Assembly: GCA_017642885.1 (NCBI GenBank)
Contig: JAEPOM010000003.1
Coordinates: 124,001-188,000 of the forward strand
Length of the DNA: 64,000 nt
Direction: 5' to 3'
Source: Henriciella sp.
GTDB lineage: Bacteria > Pseudomonadota > Alphaproteobacteria > Caulobacterales > Hyphomonadaceae
Positions 38,529 through 47,387 of this stretch are shown in pieces; position 1 is the stretch's first letter; each line of letters opens with the position of its first letter. The notes below the pieces were generated by a model. That model saw nothing but the letters and a program-made list of their open reading frames with translations, was not told the DNA's origin and made no database searches. Made by a program: the position numbers and the translations under genes.

Positions 38529-39122
38529 ATGACACACATAGACCTGATCTGCGGCGTAGACGAGGCCGGACGCGGCCCTTGGGCCGGCCCCGTCACAGCG
38601 GCGGCTGTAATTCTCGACCCGGCTCGGCCGATTGTTGGCCTCACGGATTCCAAAAAGATCAGCGAAAAGAAGCGTTTTGCCCTCGAACCTGAGATCAAAT
38701 CAAAGGTCGCTTTCTGGTGCGTCGCGCACGCTGAGCCGGAAGAAATTGATCGGATCAATATTCGCGAAGCAACCTTCCTCGCGATGCAACGCGCGATCGC
38801 GGGCCTCGGCCAGACACCGTCGCACATTCTGATCGATGGCAACGCGCTCCCCAAGGACCTCCCCGCACCTGCAGAGGCGATCATCAAGGGCGATCTAAAA
38901 GAGCCCGCCATTTCTGCCGCTTCCATTCTAGCGAAGACGGAGAGGGATCGGTTGATGGAGCAATATTGTGAGCGTTATCCCGGCTATGGGTTTGGCGGAC
39001 ACAAAGGCTATGGCACGGCAGCGCACGGGGAAGCCCTGCGCAGACTTGGCCCTTGTCCGATCCATCGCACCAGTTTCGCGCCTGTGCGCAAAGCCATGCT
39101 TAGCGAAGCCTTAACCAATTAG
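38529..39122 (+). CDS. rnhB: Ribonuclease HII
   Basis: A 197-residue RNase HII starting at 38529. The catalytic region [17 protein letters not shown], the second acidic site (LIDGNALP) and [10 protein letters not shown] are in family positions. It removes ribonucleotides and RNA primers from DNA-RNA hybrids. The start is close to the divergent oxidoreductase start. A longer in-frame start at 38481 would overlap that gene and is less likely. Confidence 0.97.
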   Translation: MTHIDLICGVDEAGRGPWAGPVTAAAVILDPARPIVGLTDSKKISEKKRFALEPEIKSKVAFWCVAHAEPEEIDRINIREATFLAMQRAIAGLGQTPSHILIDGNALPKDLPAPAEAIIKGDLKEPAISAASILAKTERDRLMEQYCERYPGYGFGGHKGYGTAAHGEALRRLGPCPIHRTSFAPVRKAMLSEALTN

Positions 39123-39158
39123 GCGTTTTTATTAACCTTTATTGGTTGGAGACCCTCC

Positions 39159-39659
39159 ATGATTCCTTATGGCTGGCATGTCTGGCGCGGCGAAACGAGC
39201 CGGCGCTACCGCTTCAAGATCACCAAGACGCTCGACGCTCTGCCGGATGCAGGCGGTATTTACGTCATGGTCCGTCGTACGGCCTTTTTCTTCCTGAAAC
39301 CCATCTATATCGGCAAAGCTTCGAACCTGCAGGGTCGGCTGGACGGTCATGAACGATGGGAAGAGGCCCGCAAGAAAGGCGCATCGGAGCGCCACTATCT
39401 GTGCATCCGTTCCGAGAACAAGCGTCAGCAGATCGAAGAAGACCTGATCCGCAAATACAATCCGAAACTCAACAACATGCTGAAACCGCGTGATGCAGAA
39501 GATGCTCCGAATCACTCATCGTTGAGAAACGGATGGATGAGCGCGAAACAGTATTACGGTCTGAACGATCAAAAGCACTCTGCGTCCGTCAAAAGGCTGA
39601 GCCCTGAAGCGAAGAAGAAATCGAAGGGCTTTTTCGGCCTTGGACGCAAGGCAGCTTAG
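39159..39659 (+). CDS. GIY-YIG domain protein
   Basis: A 166-residue protein with a single GIY-YIG nuclease domain: GGIYVMVRR, then KPIYIGKASNLQGRLDGH about 17 residues later (the second half reads YIG), an Arg-containing helix and E/N residues in QQIEEDLIRKYNPKLNN. It could cut DNA or be a repair/housekeeping nuclease; no partner domain is present. The tail is Lys-rich. It lies 36 bp after rnhB and may share its transcript. Confidence 0.85.
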   Translation: MIPYGWHVWRGETSRRYRFKITKTLDALPDAGGIYVMVRRTAFFFLKPIYIGKASNLQGRLDGHERWEEARKKGASERHYLCIRSENKRQQIEEDLIRKYNPKLNNMLKPRDAEDAPNHSSLRNGWMSAKQYYGLNDQKHSASVKRLSPEAKKKSKGFFGLGRKAA

Positions 39660-39728
39660 CAGGTCTTCACCCCAGGAACCGCCTTCGCGCTCTAGTCGCC
39701 CACGCCCGCTCATGGCATAGGCGGCGAT

Positions 39729-40604
39729 ATGGCAGATACAGCATCCATTCCGACCATCCCGCCGATCTTTGCGGACGTCCCAAAGAGTGTCAGCTTCAAG
39801 AAGCTGCGCAAACGATTGGCGCGCAATGCTCTACAAGTGATCGGCAAATATGGGCTGATTGATCATTCGGCGGAAAAGCGCCCGAAATGGCTGATCTGTC
39901 TGTCCGGTGGCAAAGACAGTTACGGCTTGCTGACAGTGCTTCTGGACCTGCAATGGCAAGGGGCGCTTCCGGTTGATCTGCTCGCGTGCAATCTGGATCA
40001 GGGACAACCGGGCTTTCCAAAGCATGTCTTGCCGGAGTGGCTGGACAAAGCCGGCGTAGATTACCGGATCGAAACCGAAGACACCTATTCGATCGTAACC
40101 GACAAGATCCCCGAGAATCAAACATTCTGCGCGCTCTGCTCGCGTCTGCGCCGCGGTATTCTCTATCGTATCGCGCGCGAAGAAGGCTGCGATGCAATCG
40201 TGCTCGGGCATCACCGCGACGACGCACTTGAAACCTTCATGATGAATTTCGTGCATGGCGGACGTCTCGCGGCCATGCCGCCAAAGCTCCTCAATGATGA
40301 GGAGGATGTCATGGTCCTGCGGCCGTTGATCACCTGCGCCGAAACCGATCTCGAAAAATTCTCACAGGCGATGGAATTTCCGATCATTCCTTGCAATCTC
40401 TGCGGATCGCAGGATGGGCTGCAGCGTGTGGCGATGAAGCAGATGTTGGATGATTGGGAGACCCGCAAACCTGGAGTTCGCCAGGTCATGGCCCATGCTC
40501 TTGCCACGGTACGTCCAAGCCATTTGCACGATCAACGCGTGTTCGACTTTGCAGGTCTCGCCCCGGGCGACGACGGCGATGCGGATGACGGTGTGCCGTT
40601 CTAA
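39729..40604 (+). CDS. ttcA: tRNA 2-thiocytidine synthetase TtcA
   Basis: A 291-residue TtcA. The PP-loop ATP-binding motif is [12 protein letters not shown], and [10 protein letters not shown] and CNLCGSQDG supply the CxxC cysteines that hold the iron-sulfur cluster. TtcA thiolates C32 in some tRNAs. It stands alone after the GIY-YIG gene. Length and motifs agree, so confidence is high. Confidence 0.97.
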   Translation: MADTASIPTIPPIFADVPKSVSFKKLRKRLARNALQVIGKYGLIDHSAEKRPKWLICLSGGKDSYGLLTVLLDLQWQGALPVDLLACNLDQGQPGFPKHVLPEWLDKAGVDYRIETEDTYSIVTDKIPENQTFCALCSRLRRGILYRIAREEGCDAIVLGHHRDDALETFMMNFVHGGRLAAMPPKLLNDEEDVMVLRPLITCAETDLEKFSQAMEFPIIPCNLCGSQDGLQRVAMKQMLDDWETRKPGVRQVMAHALATVRPSHLHDQRVFDFAGLAPGDDGDADDGVPF

Positions 40605-40692
40605 ACTATGGTCGATGATCGGTTTAGACGGTCGATCAAATTGAAAACATGACTTTAGCGGCGCCTTGACCCCGCAATTCTAGCCTCTGCGC

Positions 40693-42552
40693 ATGCGGGC
40701 GTTAAACTCATTCCTTCGACATACAGGCGGCAACACGCTGATGATGTTCGGTCTGTTCCTTGTTCCAGTGACAGCCGTCATCGGGTTCTCAATTGATGGG
40801 CAACGCGCCTTCAACAACAAGGCACAGCTGCAGAACTCACTCGATGCCGCCGTTCTCATGGCCGCGAAGGAATACTACGCGGATCCATCGCTAACGCAGG
40901 CTGAGCGTGAAGTTGCCGCGCGGCAAGCCGGCAATCGAATCTTCCAACGCAATCATCTCGAATTTGGGTTGGGCGATACTCAGCCCAGTATCGCCTTTGA
41001 ATTTGACGAAGTCGGTGGCACTGTCGATGCAACCGCAAGAAGTGTGATAAAGAACTTCTTTGGCGGGGTATTGAACCGCAACACAACAACCATCGGCGCC
41101 AACGCTCAGGCGGCCATTGGCGGCAATAAGCGCCTGGAAATCGCGCTGATCCTCGATAATTCGACGTCCATGTTCCGGTCAAATCGGATGAACCTGATGC
41201 GCGAAGCGGCGGTAAATTTCACCGATACATTGTTTGAACGCTACGGACATGAAGGCATCAAAGTTTCGGTCGTGCCATGGGCAACGACCGTGAACATAAT
41301 GTCTGAGCCAATTGCCGCGCCGAGCTCGATGCCTGCTGGCGGGACATTGCCGCCAGCATACGGCTCTCGAACGGTCCCAGCTGCGCCCGCCGTTCATCCT
41401 TGGCGGCATACGCAAAATCCTTTCACGGGCCAGGCCCTGACTCGGCAGAGCGATGCGGACAATCTTTTCGCGCCGACAACCTGGCGCGGCTGCGTACGCG
41501 CCGCTGCAGGCGAGCGAGAAGTCAGCTTGACCGGTACGGTGAAAACGCCGCTCACAGATGCCTTTCCTGGCCACAAATGGCCGCTGGCTATTGTTCCGCC
41601 CAAACTGGAACCGTATCGCTACAATCGCTCAAGCTGTTCATACAATTGCCGGGTCGTAGATTCCACACAATTGAGGGCAGATCCTTGGTGGTCAGGCGGC
41701 GCAGCCAATAATTACCAGCCAAAAGCCGTGCGCGCTGGTATCCGTCCTGATTATCCCGCTCAAGCGCAATACGATTATTATCACAGCAATGGCTGGACAG
41801 ACCCCAATGGCTATATCAAGACCTGCCTCGCGGACCCAAATGAGTTTGCGTACCTGAATGAAGGCGGCAGGGTCTGCGACTATCGCCCGACGGATAATGG
41901 CAGTTCCAATATCTTCCCGTGGGATCAGCAAAAAGCAATCAACGGGCCGAACATGAACTGTCCGTCGCCAATGCTTGCTGCGTCAGCCAATCGGGCGCAA
42001 GTGGTCAACAAGCTAAAGCAAATGTATCCAGCGCCGGGCGGCACGCACGCTGACATTGGCCTTATGTGGGGCCTACGGACGCTCTCGCCCCGCACCGATT
42101 GGACCGGCTTCTTCTCCTATCCTACCGATACCGAGCCGGCCGCGTGGGATGATCCGGAAGTTATCAAAATCGCCGTGCTGCTTACTGACGGCATTAATGT
42201 CGCGCCTGGCAACTTTGAAGGCTATTATGGCTGCACCAATCGGACCGAGCAGACATATGATGTCGGGTATCCGGAAGACCACGATGACAGCGTCGGGTGT
42301 TGGCGCCACCCCGACATTCAGCGACTGGACAAGACCGCGCTCGACAATCTGATGCTGGATTCCTGCGAGCAAATGAAATCGCAATACGGCGTTCAGCTCT
42401 ACACGATTTCGGTGGACATCAATGACTCCACCGCGATCTCCTATCTCAAACAGTGTGCGAGCTCGGAAGCGGATTTCTACAACATCTCATCGGGTGAAAT
42501 CGGGATTGCGTTCAACTCGCTGCTGACAACTCTGGTACGGATCAGCAAATAA
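40693..42552 (+). CDS. TadG-like VWA-domain protein (TadE/TadG family)
   Basis: A 619-residue protein. An N-terminal segment (residues about 10-33) is the hydrophobic TadE/TadG-type helix, followed by GQRAFNNKAQLQNSLDAAVL as in Tad pilus-assembly pseudopilins. A VWA domain begins near residue 148, with the metal-binding MIDAS motif D155-x-S157-x-S159 and a later VLLTDGIN. A long cysteine-containing insertion (about 230-430) lies inside the VWA domain. It probably faces the periplasm and helps adhesion or pilus assembly; no other tad genes are nearby. Confidence 0.87.
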   Translation: MRALNSFLRHTGGNTLMMFGLFLVPVTAVIGFSIDGQRAFNNKAQLQNSLDAAVLMAAKEYYADPSLTQAEREVAARQAGNRIFQRNHLEFGLGDTQPSIAFEFDEVGGTVDATARSVIKNFFGGVLNRNTTTIGANAQAAIGGNKRLEIALILDNSTSMFRSNRMNLMREAAVNFTDTLFERYGHEGIKVSVVPWATTVNIMSEPIAAPSSMPAGGTLPPAYGSRTVPAAPAVHPWRHTQNPFTGQALTRQSDADNLFAPTTWRGCVRAAAGEREVSLTGTVKTPLTDAFPGHKWPLAIVPPKLEPYRYNRSSCSYNCRVVDSTQLRADPWWSGGAANNYQPKAVRAGIRPDYPAQAQYDYYHSNGWTDPNGYIKTCLADPNEFAYLNEGGRVCDYRPTDNGSSNIFPWDQQKAINGPNMNCPSPMLAASANRAQVVNKLKQMYPAPGGTHADIGLMWGLRTLSPRTDWTGFFSYPTDTEPAAWDDPEVIKIAVLLTDGINVAPGNFEGYYGCTNRTEQTYDVGYPEDHDDSVGCWRHPDIQRLDKTALDNLMLDSCEQMKSQYGVQLYTISVDINDSTAISYLKQCASSEADFYNISSGEIGIAFNSLLTTLVRISK

Positions 42553-42586
42553 GAAAAAGGCCCGGCGCGATACGCAGCCAGGCCTT
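42551..42586 (-). terminator. Intrinsic terminator, minus strand (sRNA or LysR transcript)
   Basis: On the minus strand AAGGCCTGGC pairs with GCCGGGCCTT (one G-U), followed by TTTCTT. The plus strand has an A-C mismatch and no T tail, so it works only for minus-strand transcription. Confidence 0.75.
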
Positions 42587-42674
42587 GAAGTTTGGTTCCG
42601 TCTGGGGGAGGAAACACCCAATCGGAGGAATGATCGGGTTGTGTCCGGAACCTCAACACGGGGGGTATATGGGC
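42551..42674 (-). ncRNA. Predicted small RNA with CCUCC-exposing stem-loop
   Basis: Between the convergent tadG-like and LysR genes the minus strand holds a likely sRNA of about 124 nt. Parts: a candidate promoter (TTGCGG at 42708-42703, 16 nt, TACAAC at 42686-42681); an outer stem (42594-42600 with 42646-42652); an inner stem (about 42614-42623 with 42632-42642) with an 8-nt loop reading AUUCCUCC; an unpaired UUUCCUCCCCCAGA; and a terminator. In both the inner stem and the terminator the non-Watson-Crick pair is G-U on the minus strand but A-C on the plus strand, arguing for a minus-strand RNA. Unproved without expression data; it could also be a LysR 3' UTR. Confidence 0.5.
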
Positions 42675-42695
42675 TCTTTAGTTGTAATTGCAACA

Positions 42696-42720
42696 TGCAT
42701 GTCCGCAAAAGCGACATGCA
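42696..42720. promoter_or_regulatory. Perfect inverted repeat over the predicted sRNA promoter
   Basis: TGCATGTC (42696-42703) and GACATGCA (42713-42720) with 9 nt between. It straddles the predicted -35 of the small RNA, so it may be an operator; a hairpin at the 3' end of either convergent gene is the alternative. Confidence 0.45.
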
Positions 42721-42752
42721 ATTTTGCATACATTAAACAAAATTAATATTCG

Positions 42753-43655
42753 CTACCGCAAGGGTGAAGATCGGAACGCCTCGACTTGACCCGTCAGGAA
42801 ATCCCGAAACGCGCCAATTCGCTTCGATCGCTTCAGATCGCTGGGATAGATAAAATAGAGATCGAAGCTGGGGCCAGTAAAGTCTTCCAGCACGCGAACA
42901 AGCCGCGGTACGGCGCTGACCATGTAATCTGGCAAGTCCGCAATGCCGAGCCCTGCCTCAGCCGCGCGCAGCATCGCAGAGACATTGTTCACCGTCAGGG
43001 CCGCTTTTCGCGGGCCAGCATCGTCCCGCCCAACCCGCTCAGCAAAGCTCATAGCAGTGATCGGGCTATCCGCTGCGCCATAGGCAATGATGCGATGATT
43101 ATCCAAATCCTGCGGCGTACGGGGCATTCCGTGCTGTTTGATGTATTCCGGTGAGGCATAAAGGTTGGTCGCAACCGTCGCCAGCTTACGCTGTATGAGG
43201 TCGGCCTTGTCGGCTGCCCACAATCGAATGGCGCATTCAGCTTCCAGCTTCAGAAGATCATAGTGCTCGCCATCATCCAGGCGCAGGTCGATGCGCATTT
43301 CCGGATGCTGACTGACAAACTCGCCAAGGCGTGGCACGAGCCAGGTTGATCCGAAGGCAACGGGCGCGGTGACGATCAGCTCGCCCTGCGCGACGTTTTG
43401 TTGGTCTTTCAGGGCGGCACTCGCCCCCTGCGCAGCCGTTGCCATATCCACAGTCGATCGGTGCAGCGTGTGTCCAGCATCGGTCAGCACCAAGCCGCGA
43501 GCGTGGCGCTGAAACAGGGACACGCCCAACTGCTCTTCCAATGCCGCAATCTGACGAGAAACAGCCGATTGAGATATCCCAAGGCGCTCTCCTGCCGCCG
43601 TGAGACTACCGGCTTCTGCGGCCGCGTGAAAAGACTTCAGCTTATCCCAATCCAT
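42753..43655 (-). CDS. LysR-family transcriptional regulator
   Basis: A 300-residue LysR protein starting at 43655 (AAGGA upstream; an in-frame ATG at 43673 gives six more residues). The N-terminal winged HTH reads FHAAAEAGSLTAAGERLGISQSAVSRQIAALEEQLG, and the C-terminal two-lobed effector domain follows. It is typical of single-gene LysR regulators acting on distant targets; no divergent neighbour exists here. The effector is unknown. Confidence 0.94.
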   Translation of the reverse strand: MDWDKLKSFHAAAEAGSLTAAGERLGISQSAVSRQIAALEEQLGVSLFQRHARGLVLTDAGHTLHRSTVDMATAAQGASAALKDQQNVAQGELIVTAPVAFGSTWLVPRLGEFVSQHPEMRIDLRLDDGEHYDLLKLEAECAIRLWAADKADLIQRKLATVATNLYASPEYIKQHGMPRTPQDLDNHRIIAYGAADSPITAMSFAERVGRDDAGPRKAALTVNNVSAMLRAAEAGLGIADLPDYMVSAVPRLVRVLEDFTGPSFDLYFIYPSDLKRSKRIGAFRDFLTGQVEAFRSSPLR

Positions 43656-43742
43656 AACGCGCAGTCCTTCCACAAGACGGCCCCACGGCGCAAGCCCATG
43701 ACTTAAAAGAAATACTAATTTTCAACCGCCTGCCTGTTTTAC

Positions 43743-44354
43743 CTACTGGCTGATCCACAAAATGCGCGCCGTCCATTCGAGCGCGGCTCGATCGAATAAT
43801 TGACGGTTCGAATAGGTATCGATTTCCAACTGATCAGCGGAGATCGTACGAAGCGCGCCGATCAGAGCGGCGTGATCTTGAGGTTTAACGATCACCCTGT
43901 CTCCCGCTTGCAAATCAGTCCCGTAGGAAGCGATCAAGCGATCGCCGTTCGTGTAGACCGGTGAGAGTTCATCATCGCCAATCTCGACAGCGAAACATCG
44001 CTCGATATCGATCATGCAAGGTGGGGTGAATGACTGGACTGACTGAGCGTCTGCGCCGTGAGAACCGGGCGGCGATGACATGTTCTCTAGATCCGACTGT
44101 TGGATCAATGAAACCGCGACAGCATTCCGCCCCGAGACGAGCATTGCAAATGATTCAAAGTCCGCACCGACCGCCGTCAGGATGCGCGATATACTCTCTG
44201 TGGACGGCCAACGTGGCCGGCCATCTTTCGGTAAGCGCTTCGATTTGTTGAACGCGGTCGCGTCCAAGCCTGCCAGCTTCGCCAATCCGGATGTCGACAA
44301 TCCGTGATGCTTGGCCAGTAAATCTATTCCGCGCCAAATGTCCCCATGTTGCAT
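43743..44354 (-). CDS. HTH repressor with S24/LexA-like domain, catalytic Ser lost
   Basis: A 203-residue regulator: an N-terminal HTH (residues about 15-60, HGLSTSGLAKLAGLDATAFNKSKR) and a C-terminal S24-like domain (about 117-190). In S24 peptidases the motif is GDSM with catalytic Ser; here it reads IGDDELSP, so autocleavage is unlikely. The Lys-containing RVIVKPQDH segment is retained. A perfect palindrome at 44393-44409, 39 bp before its start, probably is its operator. It is divergent from the DUF952-pyrD pair. Confidence 0.85.
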   Translation of the reverse strand: MQHGDIWRGIDLLAKHHGLSTSGLAKLAGLDATAFNKSKRLPKDGRPRWPSTESISRILTAVGADFESFAMLVSGRNAVAVSLIQQSDLENMSSPPGSHGADAQSVQSFTPPCMIDIERCFAVEIGDDELSPVYTNGDRLIASYGTDLQAGDRVIVKPQDHAALIGALRTISADQLEIDTYSNRQLFDRAALEWTARILWISQ

Positions 44355-44392
44355 GGTCGTTGGCCTCGAGAATGGTGGTGAACGACCCGCAG

Positions 44393-44409
44393 ATTCCTAT
44401 CATAGGAAT
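44393..44409. promoter_or_regulatory. 17-bp perfect palindrome, probable repressor operator
   Basis: ATTCCTAT-C-ATAGGAAT. It lies between the S24-type repressor (start 44354) and the DUF952-pyrD genes (start 44477), positioned to control either or both. No second full copy was seen in the window. Confidence 0.75.
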
Positions 44410-44476
44410 GAAGTCTCATCAAATCCGCGGCGCAAAACCCTTGCCTTTACAGTCAAAAAGAGGTGAAGACGCGGAC

Positions 44477-44836
44477 ATGGTGATGCTGCAACGTACGCGT
44501 GTTTACAAAATTCTCAGCGCACAGGATTGGGCCGTCGCGGAGCAACTCGGCTATACCAAGACGGCACTGGATGAAGGCGACGGCTACGTCCACCTCTCGA
44601 CCCGTGAACAAGTCCATGAAACGCTCCGCCTGCATTACCCAGGACAGCAGCAGGTTCGTCTTCTGGAATACATTGTCGAGGAGATGGGTCAGCCGATCCG
44701 GTGGGAGGAAAGCCGCGGCGGGCAGCTCTTCCCGCACCTCTATTCGACATTGCAGATCAACGGCGCGAAGCGCGTTTGGACCTTGCAGCTCGACACGGAC
44801 GGCGTTCCCGAGCTCCCTGCAGACATAGACCAATGA
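44477..44836 (+). CDS. DUF952 domain-containing protein
   Basis: A 119-residue protein starting at the ATG at 44477, with AGAGGTGAAG before it. The DUF952 pattern is clear: VYKILSAQDW, GDGYVHLSTREQVHETL, and WEESRGGQLFPHLYSTL. The function of this small family is unknown. Its stop overlaps the pyrD start (ATGA), so it is translationally coupled to pyrD; a palindromic operator lies 67 bp upstream. Confidence 0.88.
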   Translation: MVMLQRTRVYKILSAQDWAVAEQLGYTKTALDEGDGYVHLSTREQVHETLRLHYPGQQQVRLLEYIVEEMGQPIRWEESRGGQLFPHLYSTLQINGAKRVWTLQLDTDGVPELPADIDQ

Positions 44837-45921
44837 GCCTTCCCGACCTCGCCCTCCCCTTCGTCAAGAAGCTGTCTCCGGAGGCCGCTCATGTCGCCAC
44901 TGTGAACGGCTTGAAGCTTGGGATTGGCCTGCCAAGGATCGCCCCGAACATTTGGCAAACCCCCATCGAGCTCCCTAAGTCCAAGCTTAAACTCGCCAAT
45001 CCGGTCGGGCTTGCAGCGGGATTTGACAAGAATGCCGAAGTGCATCGTCCGATGGCACGGTTCGGATTTGGCTTCCTCGAATGCGGAACCGTCACGCCCA
45101 GACCTCAGCCGGGAAACCCGAAGCCGCGCCTATTTCGCCTGACTGAGGATGATGCCGTCATCAACCGCATGGGGTTCAACAATCACGGCCTGGACTTTTT
45201 TGTCAGACGTTTGCGCCGGGCGCCTCCGCAACCTGGCTGTCCGGTGGGGGCAAATGTCGGAGCAAACAAGACAAGCGAAGATTTTATCGCGGACTATGAG
45301 ACCGGCATCGCGGCTGTTTTTCCTCACTGCTCATACCTCACCATCAACATTTCCAGCCCAAACACGCCCGGCCTGCGCGGTCTGCAGGGCAAGGATGCGC
45401 TGCAGGCATTGCTGGAGCGGTGCGGAAAAATTTACGCTGACCTCAAGAAGCAGTCCGGCGAGCAAAAGCCGGTCTTCCTGAAAATCGCCCCGGATCTGGA
45501 CGACTCTCAACTACGGGACGTGGTCGAAACCGTGCGCGGCGCAGGGAATTGGCTGTCCGGCCTGATCATCTCCAACACGACGCTCGATCGACCGAGCGAC
45601 CTGGATAGTAAACATGCAGGCGAAAGCGGTGGCCTCTCTGGGGCTCCCCTCTTCGAAAAGTCCACCCGCGTTCTCAAAGAGATTGCAGGTGAAGTGTTCG
45701 GTGAGTTTGATTTGATCGGCTGCGGCGGGGTCAGCAGCGGCGCTGATGCCTACGCGAAGATCAGAGCGGGCGCGCACGCAGTTCAGCTCTATTCCGCTTT
45801 GGTTTATCACGGTCCCGGACTTGTTGCGAAGATCAACACTGAACTGGCAAGCTTGCTTCAGGCAGACGGATTTAGCTCTGTGTCTGAGGCTGTTGGAGCG
45901 GATTTGCCGTCGCGCGGATGA
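44833..45921 (+). CDS. pyrD: Dihydroorotate dehydrogenase, quinone type (class 2)
   Basis: A 362-residue class 2 DHODH starting at 44833. N-terminal helices for membrane attachment are followed by the FMN barrel: NPVGLAAGFDKNAE, RMGFNNHGLDFF, INISSPNTPGLRGLQ and the catalytic-loop region IISNTTLDRPSDL. It oxidises dihydroorotate to orotate and passes electrons to quinone in pyrimidine synthesis. It is coupled to DUF952 by a 4-nt overlap, and its 3' end overlaps the convergent MATE gene by 50 bp. Confidence 0.97.
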   Translation: MSLPDLALPFVKKLSPEAAHVATVNGLKLGIGLPRIAPNIWQTPIELPKSKLKLANPVGLAAGFDKNAEVHRPMARFGFGFLECGTVTPRPQPGNPKPRLFRLTEDDAVINRMGFNNHGLDFFVRRLRRAPPQPGCPVGANVGANKTSEDFIADYETGIAAVFPHCSYLTINISSPNTPGLRGLQGKDALQALLERCGKIYADLKKQSGEQKPVFLKIAPDLDDSQLRDVVETVRGAGNWLSGLIISNTTLDRPSDLDSKHAGESGGLSGAPLFEKSTRVLKEIAGEVFGEFDLIGCGGVSSGADAYAKIRAGAHAVQLYSALVYHGPGLVAKINTELASLLQADGFSSVSEAVGADLPSRG

Positions 45922-47197
45922 GACTTGGCAAATAATACCCAAGCGCCGCTGCGCGTAGAATGTACATGCCCAAAAACGCGATCCAAACCCCGGCATTTCC
46001 AAATGCGGGGCGCAGGATCAGATCAAGCGCAACATAAGCCAGCGTGACCACGATGGCTGCATTCCGCATCGCTTTTCCTTGTGTCGCGCCGAGGAAGAAT
46101 CCGTCGAGCTGAAATGCAGCGACGCCGATAAACGGGACGGCCGCGCAATACGGCAAATAAGAGAGCGCTGCATCTCTCGCTTCTATATCGCTCACAAACC
46201 GTTCGATTAAAGCTGTCCCCGCAAACAGATAAGCGACGCTGATCAGCACCCCGAAAAGGAGCGCAAGCTCAGTGGTCAGTCGCATGGCACGGCGCAATCG
46301 GGAAACGCTTCGCGCGCCATAGGCCTCCCCGACTTCCTTCTCTGCCACGAAGGCAAACCCATCGAGCACGAAAGCAGCGACCGTGATGAATTGAAGAAGC
46401 ACCTCATTACCCGCGAGCTGCGCAGTTCCCATCTGAGCGCCGGACCGCACAAACCAGGCGAACGCGAATAACAATGCCAAGGTGCGGATCAGGATGTCTC
46501 GATTTGCGTTGAAGAGCGCCATGAGGGCGGGACGATCGAGCAAACCCTGCTCCCGCTTCAGACTGCGCCAGATGAGCAATAATCCAAAGATGAGCGCGAC
46601 CCATTCCGCGATTGCTGTTCCCGCTCCGATCCCGGCAGGGCCCCATCCAAGACCAGCAACAAACCAGACATCGAGCACGATGTTCACGCTGTTCATCACG
46701 ACTTGCATGGCGAGCAGTGCCCCGGTTCGCCCCGTGCCGAGCAACCATCCGGTGATCGCATATTGGGTCAGCAGCGCAGGTGCTCCCCAGACACGCGCGG
46801 CGAAGTATCCATCGGCAAGCGCCACCACATCCCGCTCTGCCCCGAATGGCGAAAAGACACCGAGCCGAAGGATCGGTGACAGAACGAAGATGGTCAGCCC
46901 AAACACGGCCCCGAGCAGCAAGCCTCGCTGCAGCGTCGCACGCGCTTCGGGCTGGTCATCGCGGCCGAGCGCCTGAGCGACGAGCCCAGTCGTCGACATG
47001 CGCAGGAAGCCGAACCCCCAATAGATGAAACTGAAAGCAACGCTGGCGACGGCGACCGCGGCGAGGTCTGACTTATCCCCATAGAGCCCCATGACAGCCG
47101 TATCGACGACGCCTGTCGCGGCGATGGCGACCTGCGCCAGCATCACTGGGACAGCCAGCTTCAGCGCGCGTGTGCGAGAAAGGGCAAGTTCGGCCAT
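45872..47197 (-). CDS. MATE-family efflux transporter (DinF-like)
   Basis: A 441-residue protein with about 12 transmembrane helices in two six-helix halves. The N-terminal segment LKLAVPVMLAQVAIAATGVVDTAVMG and the second-half GNEVLLQFITVAAFVLDGFAFVAEKEVGEAYGAR are characteristic of the DinF/NorM group. It is probably a proton- or sodium-driven drug exporter. Its last 50 bp overlap the convergent pyrD gene. Confidence 0.92.
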   Translation of the reverse strand: MAELALSRTRALKLAVPVMLAQVAIAATGVVDTAVMGLYGDKSDLAAVAVASVAFSFIYWGFGFLRMSTTGLVAQALGRDDQPEARATLQRGLLLGAVFGLTIFVLSPILRLGVFSPFGAERDVVALADGYFAARVWGAPALLTQYAITGWLLGTGRTGALLAMQVVMNSVNIVLDVWFVAGLGWGPAGIGAGTAIAEWVALIFGLLLIWRSLKREQGLLDRPALMALFNANRDILIRTLALLFAFAWFVRSGAQMGTAQLAGNEVLLQFITVAAFVLDGFAFVAEKEVGEAYGARSVSRLRRAMRLTTELALLFGVLISVAYLFAGTALIERFVSDIEARDAALSYLPYCAAVPFIGVAAFQLDGFFLGATQGKAMRNAAIVVTLAYVALDLILRPAFGNAGVWIAFLGMYILRAAALGYYLPSLIRATANPLQQPQTQS

Positions 47198-47387
47198 GCG
47201 CGCCGCTTAGACTGAACTTTCAACCGTGTCAGCCCGCAAGCGAACGGAGCACGCCGCCCAATCTCTGAGCATCACCGCACAAGATTTGGACAAACTACAG
47301 AAAACCTCATCCCGACCTCCCCGCGAACCCTTGCAGCGTTTCATTGAATCCTCATTGCCTGTGCCATCGCTTCGGGAGGGCGAAAAA

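Noticed and set aside
39112-39147. AACCAAT...ATTGGTT inverted repeat between rnhB and the GIY-YIG gene as a terminator
   Set aside because: The 7-bp AT-rich stem has a 20-nt loop and no T run after it.
42733-42746. TTAA-N6-TTAA resembling a CtrA box
   Set aside because: The spacer is 6, not 7, and there is no gene start in the right orientation.
42630-42749. A possible short coding sequence starting ATG at 42630 after GGAGGA
   Set aside because: The Shine-Dalgarno is only 1-2 nt from the ATG, and the sequence is better explained by RNA helices and a minus-strand promoter.
47198-47387. A sigma54 promoter or NtrC site before amt
   Set aside because: A TGGCAC appears only on the minus strand and no TTGC follows at the right distance; no NtrC-like palindrome was seen.
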